From: JAXDBV01 sp034678415
GTDB lineage: Bacteria > Bacteroidota > Bacteroidia > Bacteroidales > VadinHA17
NCBI GenBank assembly: GCA_034678415.1
Contig: JAXDBV010000107.1
Coordinates: 1 to 20,745, forward strand
Direction of reading: 5' to 3'
DNA length: 20,745 nucleotides
Below the pieces are notes generated by a model. That model was given only the letters and a program-made list of their open reading frames with translations. It did no database searches and had not been told where the DNA came from. A program made the position numbers and the translations under genes. This document shows positions 7,680 to 15,416 of this stretch, one piece after another. The stretch's first letter is position 1, and every line of letters starts with the position of its first letter.

Positions 7680-8072
7680 ATGCGACAGCCGATGAAAAAT
7701 ACAAGCCATTTTATTATACCTCTCGCCTGGATTGCCGTTATTTTCATTCTATGCCTTACGCCTTCAGACGATCTTCCCATGACTTCGCTGGCGAATATAC
7801 CTCATTTTGACAAGATCGTGCATTTCGGTTTGTACTTCATCCTCGCGGTTCTTCTTTACCGGCCTCTCAGGACGACTAAGGCTCCCGCCGGACTGTCTGT
7901 CTTACTGGTCTCACTCCTTATCGGTGGAACCATAGAACTGCTGCAGTATCATGTCATACCCAATCGTTCAGCCAGCCTGCTGGATGTTGCCTCTGACATT
8001 GCCGGAGCAGCCACCGGTCTGCTGGTTTACCAACTCACAGCAAGAGGTAAGGCCCGGGAAAAAGCTGTCTGA
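7680..8072 (+). CDS. VanZ-family membrane protein
   Basis: The product is a small integral membrane protein of 130 residues with four predicted helices: FIIPLAWIAVIFILCL, then IVHFGLYFILAVLLY, GLSVLLVSLLIGGTIELLQ, and DIAGAATGLLVYQL. The motif FDKIVHFGLYF, the GGTIELLQ segment and the R-S-A-S-L-L-D-V-A-S-D-x-x-G pattern are characteristic of VanZ-like proteins. The founding member raises teicoplanin tolerance in enterococci, but most bacterial VanZ-like proteins have no known role and resistance should not be assumed. I chose ATG 7680; a GTG at 7674 and ATG 7692 are alternative in-frame starts with no strong ribosome site to decide between them. Confidence 0.85.
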   Translation: MRQPMKNTSHFIIPLAWIAVIFILCLTPSDDLPMTSLANIPHFDKIVHFGLYFILAVLLYRPLRTTKAPAGLSVLLVSLLIGGTIELLQYHVIPNRSASLLDVASDIAGAATGLLVYQLTARGKAREKAV

Positions 8073-8420
8073 ACAAAGGAAGAAACAATCACAGGGGTTA
8101 GAAGGATTGCTGTTGCATTGTAAAGCCTTTGCCGGCTCAACAGGGTACGACAACATTGATAATGTGAATTTCCTGTCCACGGTTTCAGGGTTCTCAACGG
8201 ATGCGACTGATGATGCCGCGGTGTATCTGCTTCAAGTTTGTTGGGAAATTCATCGTAGGCTGATGGTATTCGGTATATTCTCAGGCAGAATAAGAGGTAT
8301 GATTCTTTCCGGCAATAAAGGCAGGCCAGGTAAATAGGCGGTGCATCAGGTACTCCTCTTCACCCGGCCTGTTTCCCTTGTCGTTTCATGCTTATCCCTA
8401 TCCACGGCATAAAAGAAGGG
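8073..8420. other. Intergenic region, 348 bases, between convergent genes
   Basis: I see no supported gene. An open frame continuing to 8337 from inside the VanZ-like gene gives a sequence with no family resemblance. Near the end, CAGGCC-A-GGT (about 8321-8331) could pair imperfectly with ACCCGGCCTG (about 8362-8371) over a 30-base loop, a poor candidate for a shared terminator. Confidence 0.4.
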
Positions 8421-10010
8421 TCAATATAATCTCCACACCTGCACATCATAGGGTGCTGCCGTGAGATGGGCGCGATTTTCCCCGAACAGGGGAGGGTATG
8501 GATTATCCTGTCCGAAGAGAAGCTGTGCATCGATAACGCCGGCTGCATCGTCATCATCCTTCAGATCAACCGTTACGGCACCTGTTTCATTACCCAGGTT
8601 AATGAGGATCAGAACCTTCTGATGCTGATTCTCACGGATAAACGTGAGCATTTCTTTCCTGTCATTATCCAGGAACCGTTGTGAGCCTGAACGTATGGCG
8701 TCGTTTACCTTCCGCAAAGCAATAAGGTTCTTATAATATGTGCGGAGGGAATACATATTTGCCTGTTCTTCCACTGATATACCGTCGTTATCCTTCAGGT
8801 TGGTATTCTCCCGCCACGATCCTCCGTCGCGGTACCACAGGGCCATTCCCGGGCCCTCAACGGTTCTGTACCATTCAAATGCTTCACGGCGGGGTATATC
8901 CCCTGCATCATGCGGGATGGAGGTATCTTTTCTTCCTTTCATTCCCAGCTCCTGGCCATAGTATATCAGGGGTACACCCTTGAGAAGGATATTCATTGCA
9001 GCGCCTGCCCTCAGCTTTGCGGGATCGCCGTTCATGGTGCCGGCAAAACGGTCCATATCATGGTTTTCAATAAACACCAGTGCGCTTTTTCCAGGTTTCA
9101 TGAAGGAACAGGTGGTATCGGCCACTGCCCTGATAGTGTTCCTGTCAAAGGTATTGATTGCCGCGCACAGGGGTATGGCGAACACCAGGTCGGCCAACCC
9201 CTCACCAAGATAGATCTCACCATAGTTCCACTCCGCCTGTTCACCGGCTATTATCAGGCGGGGGTTGAGGGCGCGGAGCTCTGCAAACAACGGCTTCCAG
9301 AAACGCTGCAGGAGCCCTATACGTATGTCCTTCCAGTCCATGTTATCCATCATATGATCAATACGAAACCCGTCGATGCCGTCGCCGGGGTCACCGTCAC
9401 CGTCAGGATCAACCCAGTGACGGAACAGTCCATGCATGTAATCCGCCACTTCTTTCCTGTACAGGTCAAGCGACCAGAGCGACACCTGTTTCACACCCCA
9501 ACCATCAACGGTATCCATGTCCCAGATGATGGGCTCAGGATCGGTATTGGCAGAGTCATTATAGATAATGTATCTGCTGTATGGTGAGGAAGGATTTCCG
9601 TAAGAGTCCCTGAACCATTCATGGAGGTTTGTCACATAGTGGATCTCCATGTCCATGATCAGTTTCATCCTGCGTCGGTGCATATCGTCAATAAGCGCCA
9701 GCAGGTCTGCTTCTGTGCCATATTCGGGATCAATCCTGTAAAAATCTTCCGCGAAATAATTGTGGTAAAAGGGCGAGTGATACAGAGGAGTGATCAGCAC
9801 CGTTGTCACTCCCAGATCCTGGAGATAGTCGAGCTTCATCCTCAGGCCGTTCAGGTCACCATGCCCGTCACCGTTTGAATCATAAAAGCTTCGAAGAAAC
9901 ACATGGTAGAACACTTCGTCTTCAGGAACAAGATGCTTTCTCTCTTGCCTGGTACAACCCGTGATCATTACTGCTATCAACAGGATCACCGCTAATAGCC
10001 GTTTCTCCAT
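8421..10010 (-). CDS. GH13 alpha-amylase-family lipoprotein
   Basis: The protein has 529 residues. Residues 1-18 are a lipoprotein signal with lipobox ITGC (Cys19), so it is lipid-anchored in the envelope. The GH13 barrel follows: the Ca-loop-like DSNGDGHGD (44-52), then GVTTVLITPLYHSP (67-80). Region II is GFRIDH with nucleophile Asp218. Region III is IAGEQAEW with acid/base Glu257. Region IV is FIENHDMDRF with Asp318. A second Asp-rich loop, DPDGDGDPGDGIDG, precedes region II, and a C-terminal beta domain starts near residue 420. The catalytic triad is intact, so it should cleave or rearrange alpha-glucans or maltooligosaccharides. Region I is unusual: DMEIHYV (120-126), with Ile where most members have Asn before His. 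No SusC/SusD genes or other glycan-uptake genes lie nearby, so it is not part of a visible utilisation locus. Confidence 0.93.
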   Translation of the reverse strand: MEKRLLAVILLIAVMITGCTRQERKHLVPEDEVFYHVFLRSFYDSNGDGHGDLNGLRMKLDYLQDLGVTTVLITPLYHSPFYHNYFAEDFYRIDPEYGTEADLLALIDDMHRRRMKLIMDMEIHYVTNLHEWFRDSYGNPSSPYSRYIIYNDSANTDPEPIIWDMDTVDGWGVKQVSLWSLDLYRKEVADYMHGLFRHWVDPDGDGDPGDGIDGFRIDHMMDNMDWKDIRIGLLQRFWKPLFAELRALNPRLIIAGEQAEWNYGEIYLGEGLADLVFAIPLCAAINTFDRNTIRAVADTTCSFMKPGKSALVFIENHDMDRFAGTMNGDPAKLRAGAAMNILLKGVPLIYYGQELGMKGRKDTSIPHDAGDIPRREAFEWYRTVEGPGMALWYRDGGSWRENTNLKDNDGISVEEQANMYSLRTYYKNLIALRKVNDAIRSGSQRFLDNDRKEMLTFIRENQHQKVLILINLGNETGAVTVDLKDDDDAAGVIDAQLLFGQDNPYPPLFGENRAHLTAAPYDVQVWRLY

Positions 10011-10224
10011 TTTATCATGATAAGTTCATCGATAAAATTAATGATTAATTCCATTATAAAATCCTAACGATAAACGGATTTCTCATCTATGCATATGCTA
10101 TCACTTTGAACAAACTTTGAGGCCCGAATCCCGGTCACAGGTGAGTCCAGACAGCTGAATACCTGCCTGATTAAAATATCATGCGGGAAAAAGACGACAA
10201 TGGAAAGTCATTTACTTTGACAGG

Positions 10225-10255
10225 TTGATGATGCATGGTCTTTTTATTATTTTTG
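10225..10255 (+). promoter_or_regulatory. Bacteroidota-type promoter for the threonine aldolase gene
   Basis: TTG at 10225-10227 and TATTTTTG at 10248-10255 are separated by 20 bases, matching the phylum's -33 TTG and -7 TAnnTTTG elements. The expected transcription start, about 10260-10263, lies only 7-10 bases before ATG 10270. The purine-rich GAAGGA at 10255-10260 would then lie largely outside the message. Confidence 0.5.
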
Positions 10256-10269
10256 AAGGAACCTAATCG

Positions 10270-11316
10270 ATGTTCATGAATAAACGAGGTTTTGCCAGCG
10301 ACAACAATGCCGGTGTCCATCCCAAAGTGATGGAAGCCATTAATAAGGCCAACGAGGGACACGTGGTTGCTTATGGCGATGATTCGTATACCCGGCAGGC
10401 CATTGAAACATTTATGGATACATTCGGAAATGACATACAGGTATTTTTTGTTTTTCTGGGTACAGGTGCCAATGTGCTGGGTCTTAAGGCCGCCACGGAG
10501 AGTTTCCAGTCGATCATCTGTGCAGCATCGGCGCATATCATGGAGGATGAATGCGGTGCCCCCGAACGATTCACCGGGTGCAAGCTCATCCCTGTTGAAA
10601 CGACCAACGGGAAACTCACCGTCAGGGATGTGGACAGGCATGTGTATAATATTGATTTTGAACATCATAGTCAACCACGCGTGATTTCCGTAACCCAGGC
10701 AACGGAACTTGGTACGGTCTATACTGTCCCGGAACTGCGGGCCCTGACAAGCTACGCTCATAAGAAAGGGATGGTGGTGCATATGGACGGAGCAAGGATT
10801 GCCAATGCAGCGGTATCCCTCGGTGCAACCCTGCGGGAAGTGACCCGGGATGCAGGTATTGATGTGCTTTCATTCGGCGGTACAAAGAACGGCCTCATGT
10901 ACGGCGAGGCGATTGTTTTCTTTAATACTGACCTGGCAAAAAACTTTAAATACGTGCGCAAACAGGGCATGCAGCTGGCCTCCAAGATGAGGTTCATCTC
11001 CGTCCAGTTTGACTGCCTGCTGAGGAATGATCTTTGGAAACGAAATGCCAGCCATGCCAACAAGATGGCCAGGCTGCTGGAAAAAGAAGTGTCATCCATT
11101 CCAGGCGTCCGTATCACCCAGCCGGTGGAGTCAAACGGCGTATTTGCCATCCTCCCTCCCGGTATAATTCCCTTGCTGCAGGAAGAATATTTCTTTTATA
11201 AATGGAGTGAAACCACCAATGAGGTGAGGTGGATGACATCCTGGGATACAAACGAGGAAGATGTCTATGCATTTGCAGGCCTTATCAGGGACCTGATGAG
11301 CGAAAAGCAAAACTGA
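10270..11316 (+). CDS. Threonine aldolase-type PLP lyase (low-specificity L-threonine aldolase family)
   Basis: The protein has 348 residues and belongs to the beta-eliminating lyase/threonine aldolase family (fold type I PLP enzymes). It opens with GFASDNNAGVHPKVMEAI, the family's start. It keeps VAYGDDSYT (33-41), FLGTGANVLGLKA (62-74) and the PLP-contacting VHMDGARIANA (170-180) with Asp173. SFGGTKNGLMYGE (201-213) holds the PLP lysine Lys206. The usual reaction is cleavage of L-threonine or L-allo-threonine to glycine and acetaldehyde in the cytoplasm. Related aromatic amino-acid lyases are less likely given the length and motifs. The start could equally be ATG 10276, two codons later. 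It is transcribed divergently from the amylase gene and convergently with queA. No glycine-metabolism genes are adjacent. Confidence 0.9.
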   Translation: MFMNKRGFASDNNAGVHPKVMEAINKANEGHVVAYGDDSYTRQAIETFMDTFGNDIQVFFVFLGTGANVLGLKAATESFQSIICAASAHIMEDECGAPERFTGCKLIPVETTNGKLTVRDVDRHVYNIDFEHHSQPRVISVTQATELGTVYTVPELRALTSYAHKKGMVVHMDGARIANAAVSLGATLREVTRDAGIDVLSFGGTKNGLMYGEAIVFFNTDLAKNFKYVRKQGMQLASKMRFISVQFDCLLRNDLWKRNASHANKMARLLEKEVSSIPGVRITQPVESNGVFAILPPGIIPLLQEEYFFYKWSETTNEVRWMTSWDTNEEDVYAFAGLIRDLMSEKQN

Positions 11317-11555
11317 TTTTCTTCGTTATCTGGCGGCCCTGTTTTTAACGGCTTCTATTTTCTTTATATGTCTTCTTCAGGGGTATGTGGCATGATGTTG
11401 TGTCACCATGAAAAAGATTCTTCTCACGTTGCAGATAAAAGATCTGCATATGTACTGGGAATATGAGCAATGCCTGATCGTGCGGTTTTCCGGGTCTGAT
11501 GTTGCAGGAAATTAATACGAATCGTGTTACTGGCGGTTGTCCAGGCGTCAGGTCT

Positions 11556-12797
11556 CTATTGTTTCCTGTATAACAGGGATGTATCCCCATAACTGAGGAA
11601 CCTGAATCCTTTCTCAAGAGCGTATGCATAGATCATTTTCCAGTCATTACCGGTGTAAGCGGCGATGAGCATGAGGAGTGAGCTCCGGGGCATGTGGAAG
11701 TTGGTCAGCATGGCATCGGGTATGGTGAACCGGTAGCCGGGCACAAGCATGATACGTGTGGATCCTTCGATTGTTTCCCATCCCCTGGCCTGCATAAGGG
11801 TTAGCAGTTTGTTTAACGCTTCAGCCACCGGCGGATACCGTTTCATGGTATAGGGTTCCCACTGCCCCAGGCTGAACACCGGTTCACCGGTGTTTGCCGT
11901 AACCTGTGACGCAATGATATACAGGCTCTCGAGGCAACGTACCGTGGTTGTACCGACAGCAATAACCTTCCCCGGATGGCCGGCAACCGTCTCAATGCTC
12001 TTCTTACTGATCCGGAAATATTCCGCATGCATCACATGGTCGAGGATGTTGTCGGCCTGTACCGGCTTGAATGTGCCTGCGCCGGTGTGCAGCAGTACCG
12101 GAACACGGTGTATGTTCCTTTGCCCCAGCTTTTTCAGTACCTCGTCTGTAAAATGCAGTCCGGCTGTTGGAGCGGCCACCGATCCGTTGATGCGTGAATA
12201 GACGGTCTGATAGCGTTCACGATCGGCGGCCTCCGCTTCACGTCCCAGGTAGGGAGGGATAGGTGTCAGTCCGGTGATATCCAGTATTTCTCCGAAGCTA
12301 AGCGGAGCATCCCATGAGAAGCGCACACTGTGGTAGCCTTCACCGCTGTGCCTCATCTCTGCCATCAGTTGGATCGTTTGATCCTGCCAGGTCAGCGTTT
12401 TCTGCAGAGTCCCTTTTCTCCATTTCCTCGCATTGCCCACCAGGCAGCGCCAGGTGCAGGTTGACATGCTCGCGAAATTTTGTGTGTAATCGGTGGGATC
12501 CTCCGGCTCAAGACAAAATATTTCTATCCTGGCGCCACTGCTCTTGTAAAACACCAGTCTTGCCTGTATCACCCGTGTGTCATTGTACACCAGCAGGCTA
12601 CCCTCATCCAGCAAGCTGTCAAGGTTCCGGAACAGGTCTTCGGAGATATTCCCGTCCCGGTACACAAGGAGCCTTGATGCATCGCGTTCGGGCAGAGGAT
12701 ACCCTGCGATCCTTTCCGGCGGGAGATGATACACAAAGTCGCCGGGAAAGATATCCCTGATACTGTCGGGTATATATGCTGTCGGTTCCCTGTCCAT
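11556..12797 (-). CDS. queA: S-adenosylmethionine:tRNA ribosyltransferase-isomerase
   Basis: QueA transfers and isomerises the ribosyl part of S-adenosylmethionine onto preQ1 in the anticodon wobble position of Asp, Asn, His and Tyr tRNAs, giving epoxyqueuosine. Recognisable motifs in order are VYNDTRVIQARL (70-81), VAAPTAGLHFTDEVL (207-221), LHTGAGTFKPV (236-246), HAEYFRIS (257-264), AVGTTTVRCLESLY (280-293) and LTNFHMPRSSLLMLIAAY (364-381). At 413 residues it is longer than the ~350 of E. coli QueA, partly through the segment between residues ~95 and 160; I believe long versions occur in this phylum but could not check. No other queuosine gene is in the window. The start, ATG 12797, sits about 15 bases after a -7-like box shared with the divergent Smr gene region. 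Confidence 0.95.
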   Translation of the reverse strand: MDREPTAYIPDSIRDIFPGDFVYHLPPERIAGYPLPERDASRLLVYRDGNISEDLFRNLDSLLDEGSLLVYNDTRVIQARLVFYKSSGARIEIFCLEPEDPTDYTQNFASMSTCTWRCLVGNARKWRKGTLQKTLTWQDQTIQLMAEMRHSGEGYHSVRFSWDAPLSFGEILDITGLTPIPPYLGREAEAADRERYQTVYSRINGSVAAPTAGLHFTDEVLKKLGQRNIHRVPVLLHTGAGTFKPVQADNILDHVMHAEYFRISKKSIETVAGHPGKVIAVGTTTVRCLESLYIIASQVTANTGEPVFSLGQWEPYTMKRYPPVAEALNKLLTLMQARGWETIEGSTRIMLVPGYRFTIPDAMLTNFHMPRSSLLMLIAAYTGNDWKMIYAYALEKGFRFLSYGDTSLLYRKQ

Positions 12798-12801
12798 TTG
12801 C

Positions 12802-12831
12802 TTGGGTTGTCCGCAAATTTAAGTAATTTTG
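12802..12831 (+). promoter_or_regulatory. Bacteroidota-type promoter for the DUF2027-Smr gene
   Basis: TTG at 12802-12804, a spacer of 19 bases and TAATTTTG at 12824-12831 match the Bacteroidota -33/-7 consensus at every fixed position. The predicted start, about 12836-12839, gives a leader of only 11-14 bases to ATG 12850. It also rules out the in-frame TTG at 12829, which is part of the -7 box. Confidence 0.6.
12813..12821 (-). promoter_or_regulatory. -7-like element for queA, abutting the divergent promoter
   Basis: Read on the minus strand this is TAAATTTGC, a full match to TAnnTTTG plus the frequent trailing C. It ends 15 bases before the queA ATG. No TTG is found 19-21 bases upstream, so the -33 element is missing or degenerate. 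It lies within the spacer of the opposite-strand promoter at 12802-12831. Confidence 0.4.
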
Positions 12832-12849
12832 CAGGTAAAAGGTGAAGGT

Positions 12850-13974
12850 ATGAAACTGAAACCGGGAGATAGAGTGAAATTCCTGGACGACACGGGCGAG
12901 GGCACCCTCGTGCGTTTCCTTGATGACCAAACGGCAGAGGTTCTTATTGAAGATGGATTCCTCGTTCCTGTGCTAATATCGGAAATAATCCCTGTGGGAA
13001 CCGGTGAGCAGGTGATGTACCATTCAGAGGTTACGGATCCTACAGAAGACGATACCCCCGGTGATCGATCAGCTACAAACAACGAGGAAGAGAACATACG
13101 TGGGAACAAACCGCCACGGGAATATGAAGATGTTGAAGATGAGAGAGAAACATTAAGCTTAGCCGGATCGTTGCCTAAAGAGGAGTCCCTTCCCCTGGCG
13201 GAGGTCTCTTTTCCCCCGAAGGTGTTTTTGGCGCTGGTGAATGAGCCGGCCGGCAAGTACAGCTTCTTCCTTGTCAACGACAGTTCCTTTTACCTGTATT
13301 ATACTGTTTCGATCAGGACAGGAAATTATTACAGCAATATCCATTCCGGTAGGCTTGAGCCTGACATGAAGGTGTTCCTCATGTCGCGCTCTCCCATGTT
13401 CCTCGAGAAGCAGCATGAGATCTACGCCCAGGCCATCCTGTACCATCCTGAGGCGATCATTCCTGAGGTGTTGCCGCTCAATCTCAGTTGGAAACCGGTG
13501 AATGCCCGTGGACTTTTCGCCGGTGCACCCCCGGAAAATGAATACTTCGATACTACAGCAGTGTTCTATCCTTTCACCGTGGCAACGGGAGTGAGGAAGC
13601 CGATGAAGATGACGCTGGAGGAATTCAGGGAACAGACGGTGAAGAGCATCGATGAACAGGTACGGGCGGCGGCAAAGAAGGATGAGAAGGGCAGGGTGGA
13701 GGAGGTGGACCTGCATATCGAGCAGCTGGTAAATGATCATGAAAAGCTCGATGCAGCACAGATCCTGGAGATACAGCTGGCACGTTTCACCACAGCCCTG
13801 GAAGGCGCGATCAGACATAAAACAAAAAAAATGGTGTTCATCCATGGGGTGGGTAACCAGAAGCTCAGGCATGAGATACGTAAGATGATTGAAACAACCT
13901 ACCCAAAACTTAAGTACCAGGATGCTTCATTCAGGGAGTATGGGTATGGTGCGACAATGGTCATTTTCCCGTGA
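12850..13974 (+). CDS. DUF2027 and Smr domain protein
   Basis: The protein has 374 residues in three parts. Residues 1-50 form a small beta domain (MKLKPGDRVKFLDDTGEGTL...), like a KOW/SH3-type module. An acidic linker (~51-115) follows, then a middle beta domain of the DUF2027 type (~120-250: VFLALVNE, FFLVNDSSFYLYYTVS). The C-terminal Smr domain (~283-374) carries the VDLHIEQL motif (Asp287-Leu-His289) and FIHGVGNQKLRHEI (330-343). Smr domains nick or bind nucleic acids, and in MutS2 act on branched DNA or on collided ribosomes. Here there is no MutS part, so a nucleic-acid role is inferred from the domain alone. This arrangement is typical of Bacteroidota. ATG 12850 is preceded by AAAGGTGAAGG, a fair ribosome site. 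queA is divergent. Confidence 0.88.
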   Translation: MKLKPGDRVKFLDDTGEGTLVRFLDDQTAEVLIEDGFLVPVLISEIIPVGTGEQVMYHSEVTDPTEDDTPGDRSATNNEEENIRGNKPPREYEDVEDERETLSLAGSLPKEESLPLAEVSFPPKVFLALVNEPAGKYSFFLVNDSSFYLYYTVSIRTGNYYSNIHSGRLEPDMKVFLMSRSPMFLEKQHEIYAQAILYHPEAIIPEVLPLNLSWKPVNARGLFAGAPPENEYFDTTAVFYPFTVATGVRKPMKMTLEEFREQTVKSIDEQVRAAAKKDEKGRVEEVDLHIEQLVNDHEKLDAAQILEIQLARFTTALEGAIRHKTKKMVFIHGVGNQKLRHEIRKMIETTYPKLKYQDASFREYGYGATMVIFP

Positions 13975-14218
13975 AAAGCGAACGTAGGCGTTAAGAAGAA
14001 AGGCTGATACCGGGGATGTGCACCCGAAATGAGGGCATGTCAGGTGCAGCCGGGACAGAGGAATGCCCGCAAGGATTTCCGCTATGGCTGTATCGTCTGT
14101 CCGGATAACCCGTAACATGCTATCCTTTCTCTTCCTCAGCACGTATTGTTACCTCTCATCGGATATCGTTTTCATTGTGAAACCATGCATCTTTTCTCGT
14201 CGAACCAAATAATGTTCG

Positions 14219-14226
14219 TACTTTTG
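14219..14226 (+). promoter_or_regulatory. -7 element of the RNase P RNA gene
   Basis: TACTTTTG (14219-14226) followed by C matches the Bacteroidota -7 consensus. TCG at 14197-14199, 19 bases upstream, is one base off the -33 TTG. The RNA 5' end estimated from helix P1 lies 5-8 bases downstream, as expected for this promoter class. Confidence 0.55.
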
Positions 14227-14230
14227 CGGG

Positions 14231-14625
14231 AAAGCAGACTGTTCTATCGCGGCATGTGTCATGCATGCTGAGGAAAGTCCGGGCAACGAAGGGCGCCCTG
14301 CTTCCGAAAGGGAAGGTGCTCGTGAGGGTACAGGTATGGAGAAGAAAATAACAGCCTTCTTTCGTCTGTCAATAGCGGGTGAAGGATGGCAATGGTGAGA
14401 AGGTGGGGTAAGAGCCCACCAGACGCAGTGGTGACATTGCGTGCTGTCCATCTCAGGGGTTGCAAGACCATGTATACCGGCGTATAAGGACTGCCCGTCC
14501 GATGCCGGGGGGTAGGTCGCATGAGCCCGGTGGTGACACCCGGCCCAGAGAAATGATAGAAACCTTTTCCGCCTTCTCTCGCAGAACAATGGAAAAGGGA
14601 CAGAACCCGGCTTACAGGTCTGCTT
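14231..14625 (+). ncRNA. rnpB: RNase P RNA, bacterial type A
   Basis: This is the catalytic RNA that removes 5' leaders from pre-tRNAs. Conserved blocks appear in order: GAGGAAAGTCCGGGC (14270-14284, CR-I/P4 5' side), GGTAAGAGCCCACC (14407-14420), GGTAGGTCGCATGAGCCC (14511-14528), AGAAATGATAG (14549-14559, CR-IV), and ACAGAACCCGGCTTA (14600-14614, CR-V/P4 3' side). GCAGAC (14234-14239) pairs with GTCTGC (14618-14623) as helix P1, which fixes both ends to within a few bases. The length of about 390 is normal for type A RNA. A T-tract follows at once. Open frames crossing this region on either strand are chance. Confidence 0.97.
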
Positions 14626-14633
14626 TTTTTTTT
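14624..14633 (+). terminator. T-tract ending the RNase P RNA transcript
   Basis: Ten consecutive T bases follow directly on the 3' strand of helix P1 (GTCTGC). The upstream structured RNA plus the T-run would act as an intrinsic terminator. Confidence 0.5.
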
Positions 14634-14778
14634 AAAACACAGAGCGGCGCCATGTAAGAGGGAGTACAAGTACAGATTTTTTATAATCCGGAAAGGGAGT
14701 AAGAGCAAAATGCCGTGGGATTTATCAACAGACCCCGTTCTTTCTGGGTTTGTATTATTTATCAATTTCCCTCTCATA

Positions 14779-14817
14779 TAATTCATTAATTAATTCAGTA
14801 ATTCATTCAATAATTCC
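14779..14817 (+). repeat. TAATTCA direct repeats upstream of the CYTH gene
   Basis: TAATTCA occurs at 14779, 14791 and 14799, and TAATTCC at 14811. The spacings of the starts are 12, 8 and 12 bases. The array ends 9 bases before ATG 14827. It may be a regulator binding array or simple AT-rich sequence. Confidence 0.35.
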
Positions 14818-14826
14818 TTTTTACAA

Positions 14827-15342
14827 ATGATAGGTTTCATAAATATTGAGATCAAGGCAGCATGTGCCAATCCTGATCTTGTCAGGGAAGTGTTAAAGAA
14901 TGAGAACGCTGATTTCATCGGCACTGATCACCAGGTGGATACCTATTTCCGGGTTGAAGCGGGGCGGCTGAAACTGCGCGAAGGAAACATTGAAAGCGCA
15001 CTGATCTACTATGTCAGAGACGACTTGTCAATACCCAAGAAGGCGGCAGGCAGCGTTGTGCTGACCGAAAAAGGTTCGGGGCTGAAGGAGTTACTGGCAA
15101 AGGCCCTGGGTATACTAACCATCGTCGACAAGATGCGTGAGATCTACTTCATTGAAAATGTGAAGTTCCATATCGATGTGGTGAAAACCCTCGGCTCGTT
15201 CGTGGAAATAGAGGCACAGGACCTGAAGGGCACCATGAATGAGGAAACCCTTCTCAGACAGTGCAAAAAGTATATGGCTCTTTTCGGGATCAGGGACAAT
15301 GACCTGGTGACCTCTTCCTACAGTGATATGATGCTGAAATAA
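14827..15342 (+). CDS. CYTH-domain protein, class IV adenylate cyclase (CyaB)-like
   Basis: The protein has 171 residues forming one CYTH domain, the fold shared by class IV adenylate cyclases, thiamine triphosphatases and tripolyphosphatases. The opening motif is NIEIKA (6-11), with Asn in place of the first Glu of the classical ExExK; Glu8 and Lys10 remain. Further matches are DTYFRVEAGRLKLREG (38-53), with basic residues for a triphosphate, DKMREIYF (101-108), and FHIDVVKTLGSFVEIEA (114-130). As I recall, CyaB-like proteins starting NIEIKA are common, so the Asn is probably a subfamily trait. It could make cAMP or hydrolyse a triphosphate; the sequence does not decide. No partner gene is adjacent: rnpB lies upstream and a strong terminator follows. 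Confidence 0.85.
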   Translation: MIGFINIEIKAACANPDLVREVLKNENADFIGTDHQVDTYFRVEAGRLKLREGNIESALIYYVRDDLSIPKKAAGSVVLTEKGSGLKELLAKALGILTIVDKMREIYFIENVKFHIDVVKTLGSFVEIEAQDLKGTMNEETLLRQCKKYMALFGIRDNDLVTSSYSDMMLK

Positions 15343-15346
15343 GAGT

Positions 15347-15385
15347 GGCCGCATTTCCAAACTGCAGAAATGCGGCCTTCTTGTT
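15347..15385 (+). terminator. Intrinsic terminator after the CYTH gene
   Basis: GGCCGCATTTC (15347-15357) pairs perfectly with GAAATGCGGCC (15367-15377) around a 9-base loop, followed by the T-rich TTCTTGTTTT. It starts 4 bases after the CYTH stop codon and separates that gene from the convergent minus-strand gene. Confidence 0.85.
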
Positions 15386-15416
15386 TTCCGCGTAAAACGC
15401 GTTATTGTCTCTTCAC

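Noticed and set aside
7680..8072. Glycopeptide resistance gene
   Set aside because: VanZ-like proteins are widespread without resistance. No vanHAX or regulatory genes are present.
7951..8337. 128-codon frame overlapping the VanZ-like gene
   Set aside because: It starts inside the VanZ-like coding region in another frame, and the non-overlapping part has no recognisable features.
8910..9587. 225-codon plus-strand frame inside the amylase gene
   Set aside because: It is antisense to a clear GH13 gene with all catalytic motifs, and its translation resembles nothing.
10171..10782. 203-codon minus-strand frame over the threonine aldolase gene
   Set aside because: It is a shadow of a well-supported PLP enzyme and has no motifs of its own.
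13159..13872. 237-codon minus-strand frame over the Smr gene
   Set aside because: It is antisense to recognisable DUF2027 and Smr domains; His/Leu/Arg-rich composition is typical of a shadow frame.
14149..14786. Open frames of 65-175 codons crossing 14149-14786
   Set aside because: The region is RNase P RNA, with all conserved blocks in order.
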